The notes: generated from the letters alone by a model not told the origin. A stretch of DNA of 64,000 nt from Halovivax cerinus (GCF_024498195.1 NZ_CP101824.1:3720001-3784000); one strand, 5' to 3'; positions 1-9,791 are shown, counted from the stretch's first letter. Made by a program: numbers and translations.

Positions 1-232
1 AAGGAAAGGACGAATTCAATCCAGTTTTATTATCATTTCCGATAGTTTCGGGACTATCCGACCACGTCGGTCACGAATCCAGCAACCCCGGCCCAACGGG
101 CCTGGACCCATCGTCACCGACCCCAACGACTCCCGACCCAGTCCCCGATCACACCTGCGCCGATCGCATCGTCACCGACCACACTCGCCCGAAACCCCAT
201 CGCTAAGTGTCGCGGCCGCGGAGGCGACGCCA
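1..232. other. Leader region upstream of aroC, no gene seen
   Basis: No reading frame with haloarchaeal protein character is visible. The first 60 bases are AT-rich for this genome. A 14-base direct repeat (CATCGTCACCGACC) occurs at 109-122 and 167-180. A GGAGG at 220-224 sits eight bases before the aroC ATG and looks like a genuine Shine-Dalgarno sequence, so aroC is probably read from a leadered message. Confidence 0.5.
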
Positions 233-1387
233 ATGAACGGCAATCGCTTCGGCCGGCTCTTCCAGGTGACGACCTACGGGGAGAGTCACGGGCCGTCGAT
301 GGGCTGTACCGTCTCGGGCTGTCCCGCCGGCCTCGAACTCTCGGAAGACGACATCCAGCGCGAACTCGACCGGCGAAAGCCGGGCCAATCGCAGATCACG
401 ACGAGTCGCGGGGAGCCGGACGCGGTCTCCATCGAGTCGGGGATCCAGGACGGCTACACGACGGGGACGCCGATCGGGCTCACGATCGAGAACAAGGACG
501 CCCGCTCGGGCAAGTACGAGCCGTTCATCACGGCGCCGCGGCCCTCCCACGGGGACTTCACCTACTCCGCGAAGTTCGGCACGCGCAACTGGGGCGGCGG
601 CGGGCGTTCGTCGGCCCGCGAGACGGTCAACTGGGTCGCCGCGGGCGCCATCGCGAAGACGCTCCTTTCGCGCGAGGGCATCGAGATCGCGGCCCACGTC
701 TGCCAGATCGGCGACGTCGAGGCGTCCGAGGTCTCGTTCGACGAGATCCGCGAGCGCGTCGACGAGACCGACGTCCGCTGTGCGGATCTCGACGCCGCCG
801 AGCGGATGCAAGAGCTGGTCGAGGAGTACCAGCGCGAGGGCGACTCGATCGGCGGCGGCATCTACTTCGAGGCCCGTGGTGTTCCGGTGGGGCTCGGTGC
901 GCCTCGATTCGACTCGCTGTCGGCCCGCCTCGGGCAGGCGATGATGGCCGTCCCGGCGGCGACGGCATTCGAGTTCGGTCTCGGTCGCGAAGCCAGGGAG
1001 TACGCGGGGACGGAGCGCAACGATGAGTGGGAATTCAGTGAAGACGGGGCGCCCGCTCCCACCGAGAACGACCACGGCGGGATCCAGGGGGGCATCTCCT
1101 CGGGCGAGCCGATCTACGGCGAGGTGACGCTCCACGCGCCGACGTCGATTCCCGCCGAACAGCAGACGGTCGATTGGGAGACGGGCGAGGTGATCGAGGA
1201 TGCCCAGGTGATCGGCCGTCACGATCCTGTCTTGCCGCCACGGGGCGTCCCGGTCGTCGAAGCGATGCTCGCGCTCACACTGGCGGACTTCATGCTCCTC
1301 TCTGGACGCATCACGCCCGACCGTGTCGACGGTCGGCCCGGAGAGTACGACACCGACTACCATCCGGAAAATCCGCGAAACGAGTAG
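233..1387 (+). CDS. aroC: Chorismate synthase
   Basis: Converts 5-enolpyruvylshikimate 3-phosphate to chorismate with reduced FMN, the last common step to aromatic amino acids; cytosolic. At 384 residues it has the usual family length. The N-terminus carries the flavin-site motif GESHG (residues 16-20), and the family blocks RSSARET and HGGIQGGISSG are present. The ATG at 233 follows a GGAGG eight bases upstream. No other aromatic pathway gene is adjacent. The protein is complete, with no odd features. Confidence 0.97.
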   Translation: MNGNRFGRLFQVTTYGESHGPSMGCTVSGCPAGLELSEDDIQRELDRRKPGQSQITTSRGEPDAVSIESGIQDGYTTGTPIGLTIENKDARSGKYEPFITAPRPSHGDFTYSAKFGTRNWGGGGRSSARETVNWVAAGAIAKTLLSREGIEIAAHVCQIGDVEASEVSFDEIRERVDETDVRCADLDAAERMQELVEEYQREGDSIGGGIYFEARGVPVGLGAPRFDSLSARLGQAMMAVPAATAFEFGLGREAREYAGTERNDEWEFSEDGAPAPTENDHGGIQGGISSGEPIYGEVTLHAPTSIPAEQQTVDWETGEVIEDAQVIGRHDPVLPPRGVPVVEAMLALTLADFMLLSGRITPDRVDGRPGEYDTDYHPENPRNE

Positions 1388-1577
1388 TCAGCGTCGGCCG
1401 ATGGGTCGTAGACGGGCATCAAACGAGCGACCCTGAAACGTCCAACGGGGACTCACAGGGGTCGATTCGGCTACGATCTGACGGAGAAACCGATTCGGTT
1501 ACGATCCGACGGGACGGACGGTGTGAACCTCGCTGCCTACCGACTCGACCGCCAGCCTGCCCTGCGGAGCGGGGTTG

Positions 1578-3272
1578 CTACGCCGATACGGATTCCTGTT
1601 CGGTCGATCGGTCTCGTGCTGTCACACCGGATACCTCGAACCGGGCACCGCCGGCCTCGCTCTCGGTCACCTCGATCGACCACCCGTGAGCGGCCACGAT
1701 CTCCGAGACGATCGCCAACCCGAATCCGGTTCCGTCGGGATCCGTCGACACGCCCTCCTCGAAGACCTCGTCTCGGTCGGCCGGCGGGATCCCGGGGCCG
1801 TCGTCCGCGACGAAGAATCCCGACCCGTCGGCGAGGGCACCGACGCGGATCGACACGTCGTCACCCGCGTGATCGACTGCGTTCCGGAACAGGTTCTCGA
1901 AGAGGCGCTTGAGTCGGTCGGGATCCGCGGCGAACACGCCGTCGGACTCGACGGAGAGGTCGGCGTTCGGACCGTCGACCATGTCCCAGCACTCGAGTGC
2001 CATCGTAGACAGCGTCACCGTGGTTCGCGATTCGACCGGGGTTCCCTCTCTCGCGAGCGCGAGAACGTCGTCGATCAACGAATCCATTCGATCGAGCGCG
2101 GCCGCAACCTCTGAAAGCGTCTCATCGTCCGGATCTGTCTCACCCGCGTCCGATTTCGTCTCCAGGGCGATGTCCAGCCGCCCCTTCGCGACGTTCAGTG
2201 GGTTCCGAAGGTCGTGGCTCACCATACCGGCGAACCTGTCGAGTCGCTCGTTCTGGCGTTCCAGTTCGCGTCGGTACTCCTCGCGCTCGGTCACGTCGGT
2301 GAATACCAGTGTCCCGCCGAGGTCGGCCCTGTCGCTTCCGATGGGACTCTCGGTCACTCTGTAAAAGCGGCGGGAGGTAGCGGTCTGAACCGCCACGATC
2401 GGCTCGTCACTCTGGAGGCGGTCCGCCACTGTCGGGAGGACCTCTCCGATCGATCGCCCCCGAGCGCCCATCAGTTCGGGGAAGAGATCCCTGGCCGCGA
2501 GGTTCGTCTCGCGGATCGTCCCGTCGCTCCCCAGCGAGACGAGCGGCGTCTCGCGTTCGCCGGCGACCCTGATCGCCTCGAACCGATCGAGATAGACGAA
2601 CGCGACGCCGACCGCGAACGCGGCCACGCCGAGCGGTTCGTAGGTCATGTCCACGAGGTGGGGAGTCGTGTATCCGGCGACGTCGGCGGCGACGGGGAGG
2701 CCGGTCAGCCCGACCAGGACCAGGAGGGGTCGCGAGTCGTGGTCGACCGCGGTAAAGAGTTCGAAGAGCATGAAGAAGCCGACGAAGGTAACCGCGTAGG
2801 CGAGACCCATCGCGGTCCAGTGGAGCGGCCCCGTCTGGATGGCGAGGTGCGGAAACGGGGTCGTCGCTTCGACGGTCGAGAAGTAGCCCTGGTGGATCGG
2901 ATTCGTGACCTTCAGACCGACGACGGCCACGATGACGCCGGCTCCAAGGCGGCGATACGTCGGGTTGCGGTGGTAACTGCGTCCGGTGTAGGCCGAACAG
3001 AAGTACAACCAGGCGCCGACCGCGCTGAATCCGAGGACGAGTCCGCCGACGTAACTCACGAGTGTGAGGCGAGCGGTGGGTGCGACGAGATACCCGACCT
3101 GCGAGGCAGCCCAGCCACCGCTTGTCGCCAAGAGCGCAACGAGACCGCGTCGGGTGTCGGTATCGTCGATGGTCCTGAACTGACCCAGACTCACGAAGCA
3201 AGCGATCGCGGCGAGCGAAAACGCGGCCACGTACAGCCAGAAGACCGGGTCACCCGACAGAATACTGCTCAC
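1578..3272 (-). CDS. Membrane sensor histidine kinase with 7TM N-terminus
   Basis: A 564-residue sensor kinase. Residues 1-230 form about seven hydrophobic helices, in the style of the haloarchaeal HisKA_7TM sensor region. Residues 235-330 form a PAS-like domain ending FTDVTER. The dimerisation/phosphoacceptor helix contains MVSHDLRNPL with the phosphorylated His at 353, followed by the N box (ENLFRNAVDHAG), DDGPGIP and GTGFGLAI of the ATPase domain. There is no receiver domain and no response regulator next door, so the partner is encoded elsewhere. The signal is unknown. It is divergent from porA across a 240-base AT-rich gap. Confidence 0.9.
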   Translation of the reverse strand: MSSILSGDPVFWLYVAAFSLAAIACFVSLGQFRTIDDTDTRRGLVALLATSGGWAASQVGYLVAPTARLTLVSYVGGLVLGFSAVGAWLYFCSAYTGRSYHRNPTYRRLGAGVIVAVVGLKVTNPIHQGYFSTVEATTPFPHLAIQTGPLHWTAMGLAYAVTFVGFFMLFELFTAVDHDSRPLLVLVGLTGLPVAADVAGYTTPHLVDMTYEPLGVAAFAVGVAFVYLDRFEAIRVAGERETPLVSLGSDGTIRETNLAARDLFPELMGARGRSIGEVLPTVADRLQSDEPIVAVQTATSRRFYRVTESPIGSDRADLGGTLVFTDVTEREEYRRELERQNERLDRFAGMVSHDLRNPLNVAKGRLDIALETKSDAGETDPDDETLSEVAAALDRMDSLIDDVLALAREGTPVESRTTVTLSTMALECWDMVDGPNADLSVESDGVFAADPDRLKRLFENLFRNAVDHAGDDVSIRVGALADGSGFFVADDGPGIPPADRDEVFEEGVSTDPDGTGFGLAIVSEIVAAHGWSIEVTESEAGGARFEVSGVTARDRSTEQESVSA

Positions 3273-3514
3273 GGTAAACCTCTCGTGGGAGTCTGATCAT
3301 ATTACTCTTGTAGCCGATTCCCGACACGTACCCCGTTCCGATGCGCGCCGGGTAGAGGCGCGGTTCTTTCCCTCCCGTCGTCGCGAGGGTGAAAGTTCGT
3401 CGTAATCCTACATTCTTCACGATAAATGTATGGCAATCTATAGCAAAGGCTTTAGGCCGTCTGTGGCAAAATTCGCGTACGGACCAGCGGGGCACCGGTC
3501 CCAGTTTCATACAC

Positions 3515-5410
3515 ATGACTACCGACGAACTCATCTGGCGAATCGCGGGCGGTTCCGGCGACGGGATCGACTCGACGAGCCAGAACTTCGCGACGGCCCT
3601 GATGCGCTCGGGCCTCGACGTCTTCACCCACCGCCACTATCCCTCGCGGATTCGCGGCGGTCACACGTACGTCGAGATTCGGGCGGCGGGCCACGAGGTA
3701 CAGTCACGGGGCGACGGGTACAACTTCCTGCTCGCGCTTGGCGACTCGTTCGCGCGAAACCCACAGGACGACGCCTACTACGGCAACGAGGAGTTGAAGC
3801 CGCTGTCGGAGAATCTCGACGAGCTCAACGAAGGCGGCGTCATCGTCTACGACGAGGGGCTGCTGGACGACGAGGACGTCGCCGAAATCGACCTGGAGGA
3901 GCGTGCCGAGGAGAACGGCTGGCACGTCTACCCCGTCGACCTTCGCGGCCTGGCGAAAGAGCACGGTCGAGAGGTCATGCGCAACACCGCCGGCGTCGGG
4001 ATCACGGCCGGCCTCATCGACATGGACATCGAGCACATCGAGGACCTGATGGAGGATGCCATGTCGGGCGACGTACTGGAGGCCAACCTGGAGATCCTCC
4101 GCGAGGCCTACGGGATGGTCGACGAGTTCGACACCACACACGAACTCACCGTCCCCACAGGAGCGCACGACACCGGGCAGGCGCTGCTGTCGGGCTCGAA
4201 CGCCATCGCGTACGGCGCCATCGACGCCGGCTGTCGCTTCATCTCCGGCTACCCGATGACGCCCTGGACGGACGTCTTCACCATCCTCAGCCAGAACTTC
4301 CCCGATATGGGCGGCGTCGCCGAACAGGTCGAAGACGAGATCGCCGCGGCAGCACTCGCCGTGGGCGCCAGTCACGCGGGCGCGAAAGCCATGTCCGGCT
4401 CCTCGGGGGGCGGCTTCGCCCTCATGAGCGAGCCGCTCGGCCTCGCCGAGATGACCGAGACGCCGATCGTCCTGCTCGAATCCATGCGCGCCGGCCCGTC
4501 GACAGGGATGCCGACGAAACCCGAACAGGGCGACCTAGAGCACGTCCTCTATACGAGCCAGGGCGACTCCTCGCGGGTCGTCTTCGCACCCGGCAACGTC
4601 GAGGAAGCGTACGAACAGACCCGCCTCGCCTTCGAGATCGCCTACGACTACCAGATCCCGACGATCCTGATCTACGACCAGAAGCTCTCGGGCGAGAACA
4701 CCAACGTCGACGTCGAGTTCTTCGACCGCGAACCCGCGCCGGACCTCGGCTCGACGCTCACCGAAGACGAGCTCAAAGAAGCGGCACACGACGCCTCGGG
4801 CAAGTTCGAACGGTTCAGCTACGACGGCGAAGACGGCGTCAGTCCGCGATCGATCCCCGGCCAGAAGGGCGGGCGCTTCCTCGCGACGGGCAACGAGCAC
4901 ACCCCGAGCGGTCACATCAGCGAGGACGCGGACAATCGCGTCCTGCAGATGAACCGCCGACTCGAGAAACTAGACGTCATCCGCGAGGAGTTAGACGAGG
5001 GCGAAACCAACCAGACCTACGTCGGACCAGACGACGCCGACTACGGTCTCATCACCTGGGGCTCCAGTCAGGGTGCCGTCTTCGAGGCCGTCGATCGCAT
5101 GAACGACGCTGGTCACTCGATCAAGGCGGTAAGCGTCTCCGACATGATGCCGCTGGCCGAGAGCGAACTCGTCGCGTTCATCGAGAGCGTCGACGAGGCG
5201 ATGGTGATCGAGATGAACGCCACCGCACAGTTCCGCGGGTTGATCCAGAAGGAGCTCGGCCGCTACGGCGAGAAGCTCACCAGCCTGCTGAAGTACAACG
5301 GTAACCCGTTCGAACCCGCCGAGATCGTCGAGTCGTGCGAGATTCGGCTCGACGGTGGCGCGGGCGAACCCTCCGCACAGGTCCGGATCGAACCGGCCGC
5401 AGGTGATTGA
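3515..5410 (+). CDS. porA: Pyruvate (2-oxoacid):ferredoxin oxidoreductase, gamma-alpha fused subunit
   Basis: Large subunit of the two-subunit haloarchaeal 2-oxoacid:ferredoxin oxidoreductase, which decarboxylates pyruvate to acetyl-CoA and reduces ferredoxin. The first ~190 residues are the gamma domain (WRIAGGSGDGIDSTSQN, THRHYPSRIRGGHTY); the rest is the alpha domain (GYPMTPWTD, SGSSGGGFALMSEPLG). The 631-residue length and sequence style fit the pyruvate enzyme better than the shorter 2-oxoglutarate paralogue, but substrate choice is inferred. The ATG at 3515 is preferred because the upstream extension is not conserved-looking and reads through AT-rich DNA. porB begins four bases after the stop. 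Confidence 0.88.
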   Translation: MTTDELIWRIAGGSGDGIDSTSQNFATALMRSGLDVFTHRHYPSRIRGGHTYVEIRAAGHEVQSRGDGYNFLLALGDSFARNPQDDAYYGNEELKPLSENLDELNEGGVIVYDEGLLDDEDVAEIDLEERAEENGWHVYPVDLRGLAKEHGREVMRNTAGVGITAGLIDMDIEHIEDLMEDAMSGDVLEANLEILREAYGMVDEFDTTHELTVPTGAHDTGQALLSGSNAIAYGAIDAGCRFISGYPMTPWTDVFTILSQNFPDMGGVAEQVEDEIAAAALAVGASHAGAKAMSGSSGGGFALMSEPLGLAEMTETPIVLLESMRAGPSTGMPTKPEQGDLEHVLYTSQGDSSRVVFAPGNVEEAYEQTRLAFEIAYDYQIPTILIYDQKLSGENTNVDVEFFDREPAPDLGSTLTEDELKEAAHDASGKFERFSYDGEDGVSPRSIPGQKGGRFLATGNEHTPSGHISEDADNRVLQMNRRLEKLDVIREELDEGETNQTYVGPDDADYGLITWGSSQGAVFEAVDRMNDAGHSIKAVSVSDMMPLAESELVAFIESVDEAMVIEMNATAQFRGLIQKELGRYGEKLTSLLKYNGNPFEPAEIVESCEIRLDGGAGEPSAQVRIEPAAGD

Positions 5411-5413
5411 TCC

Positions 5414-6349
5414 ATGAGCGCGTTCAACGCAATCGGCGACGACCGCGAGATCGACCGCGACGAGTACACCCCCGAAGTCGAACCACAGCCGACCTGGTGT
5501 CCGGGCTGTGGCGACTTCAGCGTCCTCAAAGCGCTGAAACAGGCGCTCCCCGAAGTCGGACGCACTCCCGACGAGACCCTGCTGGTGACGGGGATCGGCT
5601 GTTCGGGCAAGCTGAGTAGCTACCTCGACTCCTACGGCTTTCACTCCATCCACGGCCGCTCACTGCCGGTCGCCCGCGCCGCGAAGCTGGCCAACCCCGA
5701 GCTGCAGGTCATCGCCGCCGGCGGCGACGGTGACGGCTACGGCATCGGCGGCAACCACTTCATCCACTCGGCGCGCGAGAACCACGACATCACGTACATC
5801 GTGTTCAACAACGAGGTGTTCGGACTGACGAAGGGCCAGACATCGCCAACGAGCCCGAAGGGACACAAGTCGAAGACCCAGCCATCCGGAAGCGCGAAAG
5901 ACCCGCTCCGACCGCTCTCGCTGGGGCTCAACGCCGGTGCGAGCTACGTCGCCCGCACGGCCGCCGTCAACCCGAACCAGGCCAAGGAGATCCTCGTCGA
6001 AGCCATGGAGCACGACGGGTTCTCCCACGTGGACTTCCTGACCCAGTGTCCCACCTGGAACAAAGACGCCCGTCAGTACGTCCCCTACGTCGACGTCCAG
6101 GAGTCCGACGACTACGACTTCGACGTCACCGACCGGCGCGAAGCCGCCGACATGATGTACGAGACCGAGAGCGCCCTCTACGAGGGGACCGTCCTCACCG
6201 GTCGGTACTACGTCGACGAGGAGCGTCCGTCCTACCAGGAGGAAAAACGCGCCGTCGGCGAACTGCCCGACGAACCCGTCGCGGAGCGCTACTTCGACGA
6301 GGACGCCGAGTGGGAGCGCAGCTACGACCTGCTCGAACGCCACACGTAG
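5414..6349 (+). CDS. porB: Pyruvate (2-oxoacid):ferredoxin oxidoreductase, beta subunit
   Basis: The 311-residue thiamine diphosphate-binding subunit partnering the preceding gene. It contains the ThDP/metal motif GDGDGYGIGGNHF followed by FNNEVFGLTKGQ. Four conserved cysteines for one [4Fe-4S] cluster are visible: two in WCPGCG, one in GIGCSG and one in QCPTWN. That matches the ferredoxin-linked beta subunits that hold a single cluster. Tight spacing to porA indicates one transcript. Assignment to pyruvate rather than 2-oxoglutarate rests on subunit size and resemblance to known haloarchaeal enzymes. Confidence 0.88.
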   Translation: MSAFNAIGDDREIDRDEYTPEVEPQPTWCPGCGDFSVLKALKQALPEVGRTPDETLLVTGIGCSGKLSSYLDSYGFHSIHGRSLPVARAAKLANPELQVIAAGGDGDGYGIGGNHFIHSARENHDITYIVFNNEVFGLTKGQTSPTSPKGHKSKTQPSGSAKDPLRPLSLGLNAGASYVARTAAVNPNQAKEILVEAMEHDGFSHVDFLTQCPTWNKDARQYVPYVDVQESDDYDFDVTDRREAADMMYETESALYEGTVLTGRYYVDEERPSYQEEKRAVGELPDEPVAERYFDEDAEWERSYDLLERHT

Positions 6350-6570
6350 GCACGGAGTCGACGACCCCCGGCCGCCCCCAGTTCGTCGTGTTCCGGGTAC
6401 GAAGGTTCACACCGGACCTGTATCTGACGAACCGGTTCTGTGTCGAACGATCGAGTGAGCCGGCCACGGCAGCGAGACGGAAGTCGATCTGATCGGTCGA
6501 ACCCTGGCACTGGAGGAGTGACGCTTTACGATACAAAAGATATTTTTCCGCTGGCGCAAATTTTCCTCCT

Positions 6571-6999
6571 ATGAGTACCCAGTCGACCCGGGACCGTATC
6601 CTCGCAGTCCTGGAGTCGGACGCGCAAGCATCCTACGCGGACATCGCCGAGCGGGCGGACGTCTCGAAGCCGACGGTTCGAAAGTACATCGACGAGCTCG
6701 AATCGGAGGGCGTCATCGTCGGCTACTCCGCCGATCTCGACCCGAAAAAACTCTCGAACCAGCTGATCTCGCTGGTCGGAATGGACGTCGCCAGCGAATC
6801 GTACATCGAGGCGACGCAGGCGCTAAAAGAACTGGAGGTCGTCGAAACGCTGTACAGCTGTACCGGCGACCACATGCTCCTGGCCGAAGTTCGCGCCCCC
6901 GACGGGGACGAGCTCGGGACGATCATCAACGAGACCATCCTCGAAGTGGACGGCATCACGGCGGCCCACCCGTGTTTTCTCCAGGAGCGGCTGAAATGA
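6571..6999 (+). CDS. Lrp/AsnC family transcriptional regulator
   Basis: A 142-residue regulator. The N-terminal winged HTH reads TRDRILAVLESDAQASYADI then DVSKPTVRKYIDELE (residues ~6-45); the remainder is the RAM/ligand-binding half (VGMDVASESYIEAT, VVETLYSCTGDHMLLAEV). An AT-rich TATA-like stretch (AGATATTTTT, about 6537-6546) lies 25-35 bases before the ATG, consistent with a leaderless transcript. The stop overlaps the start of the NosL-like gene by four bases (ATGA), so the two are co-translated. It may also act on porAB, 220 bases upstream, but nothing in the sequence proves this. Confidence 0.92.
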   Translation: MSTQSTRDRILAVLESDAQASYADIAERADVSKPTVRKYIDELESEGVIVGYSADLDPKKLSNQLISLVGMDVASESYIEATQALKELEVVETLYSCTGDHMLLAEVRAPDGDELGTIINETILEVDGITAAHPCFLQERLK

Positions 7000-7652
7000 C
7001 TCGACGGGCGAGCACACCGACACGGCGTCGTCGGCCCGGGGACCGAGTCGACGGACCGCCGACGCGGCGTCATGTCCTCGCGGCGGTTGGCGTCGCTGGC
7101 GGCAGTGCGCTCGCCGGCTGTCTGTCTGATCCGGAACCCGAGGCGTCGGCGACCGAGGATCGGATCCCCTACAGCGCGGCGGCGGTTGCCATCGACGACC
7201 ACCCGCTCTCGGAACCGCTCAGGTTCTCCGGAGAGAATAGCTGTCCGGTCTGTACCATGACGCCGGCAGACTACCTCCCGTGGAGCTGTCAACTCGCCCA
7301 CGCCGACGGCACCGGTCTGTTCTTCGAGTCGCCGGGGTGTCTGCTCGCCTACCGCGCCGTCACCCGGGCACACCCCACGGACGCGCCGATCGAACGTATC
7401 TGGTTCATCGATCAGGACACCCGTGAGATGTTCGACGCCGCGGACGGCTTCCTGGTGAAAGAAACCGCACTGGAGTCGCAGGCCTCACCGATGAGCGGGA
7501 GTCCGGTCCCGTTCGCGACCGAAGAACGCGCGATGGCCTACGTCGACGACGCCGACCATCTAGACGCCGACGACGTACTCACGATCGACGACGTCGACCG
7601 CGAGCTCGCGGCGTTCTATCGAGGAGGCCGGATGCCCGACTCGGACGATTGA
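6996..7652 (+). CDS. nosL: NosL-like Tat-exported lipoprotein
   Basis: A 218-residue protein with twin arginines at 24-25 (RRHVLAAVG) followed by a hydrophobic stretch and lipobox LAGC with the lipidated Cys at 42, so it should be Tat-exported and membrane-anchored outside the cell. The mature part has the NosL signature CPVCTMTPADYLPW and ESPGCLLAYR. NosL proteins bind Cu(I) and help assemble the copper site of nitrous oxide reductase, but haloarchaea carry NosL paralogues away from nos genes, and no nosZ, nosD or nosF is present here. The start at 6996 gives the ATGA overlap with the regulator. Copper binding is likely; a nitrous oxide role is not supported. Confidence 0.82.
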   Translation: MTRRASTPTRRRRPGDRVDGPPTRRHVLAAVGVAGGSALAGCLSDPEPEASATEDRIPYSAAAVAIDDHPLSEPLRFSGENSCPVCTMTPADYLPWSCQLAHADGTGLFFESPGCLLAYRAVTRAHPTDAPIERIWFIDQDTREMFDAADGFLVKETALESQASPMSGSPVPFATEERAMAYVDDADHLDADDVLTIDDVDRELAAFYRGGRMPDSDD

Positions 7653-7691
7653 CCCGGTCGTTTAAGTGGGAAGGGGCGCCCAGCCAGGGCC

Positions 7692-9791
7692 GTGTCCCGG
7701 TTGACCGTCCACGAATGCACCACCCGATCGGACCCGCCAGCCCGCGCGTTCGTCAGACTGGGGCTCGTCCTGCTCGTCTGTCTCGCACCCTGTGCCACTG
7801 CGTCGCTCGCCATCGCGGATGTCTCCGAACCCGGGCCGGCGACGTTCGTCGATCGATCCGACGGGGATTCCATCGAACCCGAGCCGGAGCCGTCGATCGA
7901 ACGATCCGACGCGGCAACCGGACACGAGTCGTCCGCCGACCGATCGATACCGGTTCGGTGGTCCGAATTCGAGGATCCGACTCGCGACAGTGCATCCACG
8001 TCTGACGAGAAACCCTGCGCGAACGACGGCAGCGGCCCTGCCGGCCACCCGTCGACGCCGCGGATCGTCGAACTCTATCCGAATCCGCCGACGCACGGCA
8101 ACGTCGGCGAGTACCTGGTGGTCGAGAGTCCGCCGAACGGGACGTCGGAATTGACCGTCTCCGACGGCTACGCCACGGCGACGATCCCGGCCGATCGTCC
8201 CCCCGGTCGGGTCGCGGTCAGTCTGGATCCGAACGCGACCCGAGCGCTCACCGAACACCCCGTCGTGGCGTTCGACGGCCACCTCAGACTGGCCGCGGAC
8301 GGCGAGAGACTCACCTTGTCGACGCCCACCGGACCGGTCGACACCGTCACCTACGAGCGTGCCCCCGAGGGCGAACGCTGGTATCGATCGATCGACGGGA
8401 ACGTGACTGCCCGTTCGCCACCGGCCTCCGCCCGGGGGTCGTGGTGGCCGCACGGGCGGACCTGCCTGCCGGTCGCGACGTTCGACGGAGACGAGGCAAC
8501 CGCGTTCGTCCTCCCGGACTCGCCCACCGCCGTAACCGACGTCCTCGCGAGCGCCGACGATCGAATTCGACTGGCCGGGTACACGATCACCGACGAATCC
8601 GTCGGGCGAACCCTCCTGTCCGCGCTGGACCGCGGCGTCGCGGTCGAGGTGCTCGTCGAGGCGAGTCCGGTCGGAGGGCTCCCCGCGGCGACGCGACCGC
8701 TCCTCGATGACCTCGACGCGGCGGGGGCCACCGTCCGGATCATCGGCGGGCCGGGCGATCGATACGCCTTCCACCACCCGAAGTACGCAGTGGTCGACGA
8801 CCAGGTCCTCGTGACGACCGAAAACTGGAAGGCGGCTGGCGTCGGTGGCGAATCGAGTCGTGGCTGGGGCGTCGTCGTGACGGACGCCGAACTCGCCGCG
8901 AGGCTCGGTGACGTGTTCGACGCCGACGCGTCCGGTCGGGACGTGGAAACCTGGTCCACTCGTCTCCCGACGCTCGATTTCGTCACTGACGGAGACGCCG
9001 GTTTCGACGACTCCGGCGCAGGTCCCGGTCGCTTCCCGGAGACGCACGCACCGGCCACCGTCGACGTGAATTCGATCGAGCTCCTGCTCGCCCCCGACAA
9101 CGCCGGCGATCGACTGATCGAACTCATCGAGACCGCCGACGAGTCCATCCGGATCGTACAGGTGCAGGTCGGCGGGCCGAACTTCGACTTGCTCCGGGCG
9201 GCCCTCGACGCCGCGCGCGACGGCGTCGCGGTCGACCTGCTGCTCGACGGGTCGTGGTACGTCGCCGAAGAGAACCGAGACCTGGCCGAGCGACTCGAAG
9301 CCGCCGACGCGAACGAGGGGGTATCACTCGACGTACGGATCACCGACGGCGGCGAGCGATTCGAAAAGATCCACGCGAAGGGCCTCATCATCGACGACGA
9401 GATCACCGTCCTCGGCAGTCTCAACTGGAACGACAACGCCCTGACGGAGAATCGCGAGGTCGTCCTCGTCCTCCATGGGCGAGACGCCGCACACTACTAC
9501 GGAGCGGTCTTCGACGGCGACTGGCGCGAGTCCCGTGACTGGTCGGTGCCCGTCTCTATCGCGCTGATCGTGCTGGCGGGGCTGGCCGGGTCGATACTCC
9601 TCGGCAAGCGGTACCTCCGATTCGAGCGACGTCCGAGCGTGGCGCTGACGTCGAAGCGGGACGGTCGCCCGACGACGAGACCGGTGACGATCGACCGTGG
9701 TACACCGGCTTCGACTGAACGAAACGGCGCGGGGGATCGAAGCGGTGACGACGGTCGCACTCGCGGGCACGACGATGAACTGATCGGTTAA
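7692..9791 (+). CDS. Secreted/membrane-anchored phospholipase D-fold protein
   Basis: A 699-residue protein with an N-terminal signal-like segment (LGLVLLVCLAPCATAS, ~24-40), an acidic low-complexity linker, a beta-rich region at ~120-225 (IVELYPNPP...) resembling a lamin-tail-like domain, two phospholipase D domains and a C-terminal transmembrane helix (VPVSIALIVLAGLAG) with a basic cytoplasmic tail. Both HxK catalytic motifs are intact: HPK at 362-364 (HHPKYAVVDD) and HAK at 561-563 (HAKGLIIDD, then GSLNWNDN). The active domains would therefore face outside. The family includes nucleases and lipid hydrolases; the substrate is unknown. The start is a GTG giving a sensible signal sequence. 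Confidence 0.8.
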   Translation: MSRLTVHECTTRSDPPARAFVRLGLVLLVCLAPCATASLAIADVSEPGPATFVDRSDGDSIEPEPEPSIERSDAATGHESSADRSIPVRWSEFEDPTRDSASTSDEKPCANDGSGPAGHPSTPRIVELYPNPPTHGNVGEYLVVESPPNGTSELTVSDGYATATIPADRPPGRVAVSLDPNATRALTEHPVVAFDGHLRLAADGERLTLSTPTGPVDTVTYERAPEGERWYRSIDGNVTARSPPASARGSWWPHGRTCLPVATFDGDEATAFVLPDSPTAVTDVLASADDRIRLAGYTITDESVGRTLLSALDRGVAVEVLVEASPVGGLPAATRPLLDDLDAAGATVRIIGGPGDRYAFHHPKYAVVDDQVLVTTENWKAAGVGGESSRGWGVVVTDAELAARLGDVFDADASGRDVETWSTRLPTLDFVTDGDAGFDDSGAGPGRFPETHAPATVDVNSIELLLAPDNAGDRLIELIETADESIRIVQVQVGGPNFDLLRAALDAARDGVAVDLLLDGSWYVAEENRDLAERLEAADANEGVSLDVRITDGGERFEKIHAKGLIIDDEITVLGSLNWNDNALTENREVVLVLHGRDAAHYYGAVFDGDWRESRDWSVPVSIALIVLAGLAGSILLGKRYLRFERRPSVALTSKRDGRPTTRPVTIDRGTPASTERNGAGDRSGDDGRTRGHDDELIG

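Noticed and set aside
203-1363. 386-codon minus-strand frame across aroC
   Set aside because: Mirror of aroC codons; aroC itself has an SD sequence and all its motifs.
6996-7652. Nitrous oxide reductase cluster
   Set aside because: Only the NosL-like lipoprotein is present; no nosZ, nosD, nosF or nosY homologue lies in the window.
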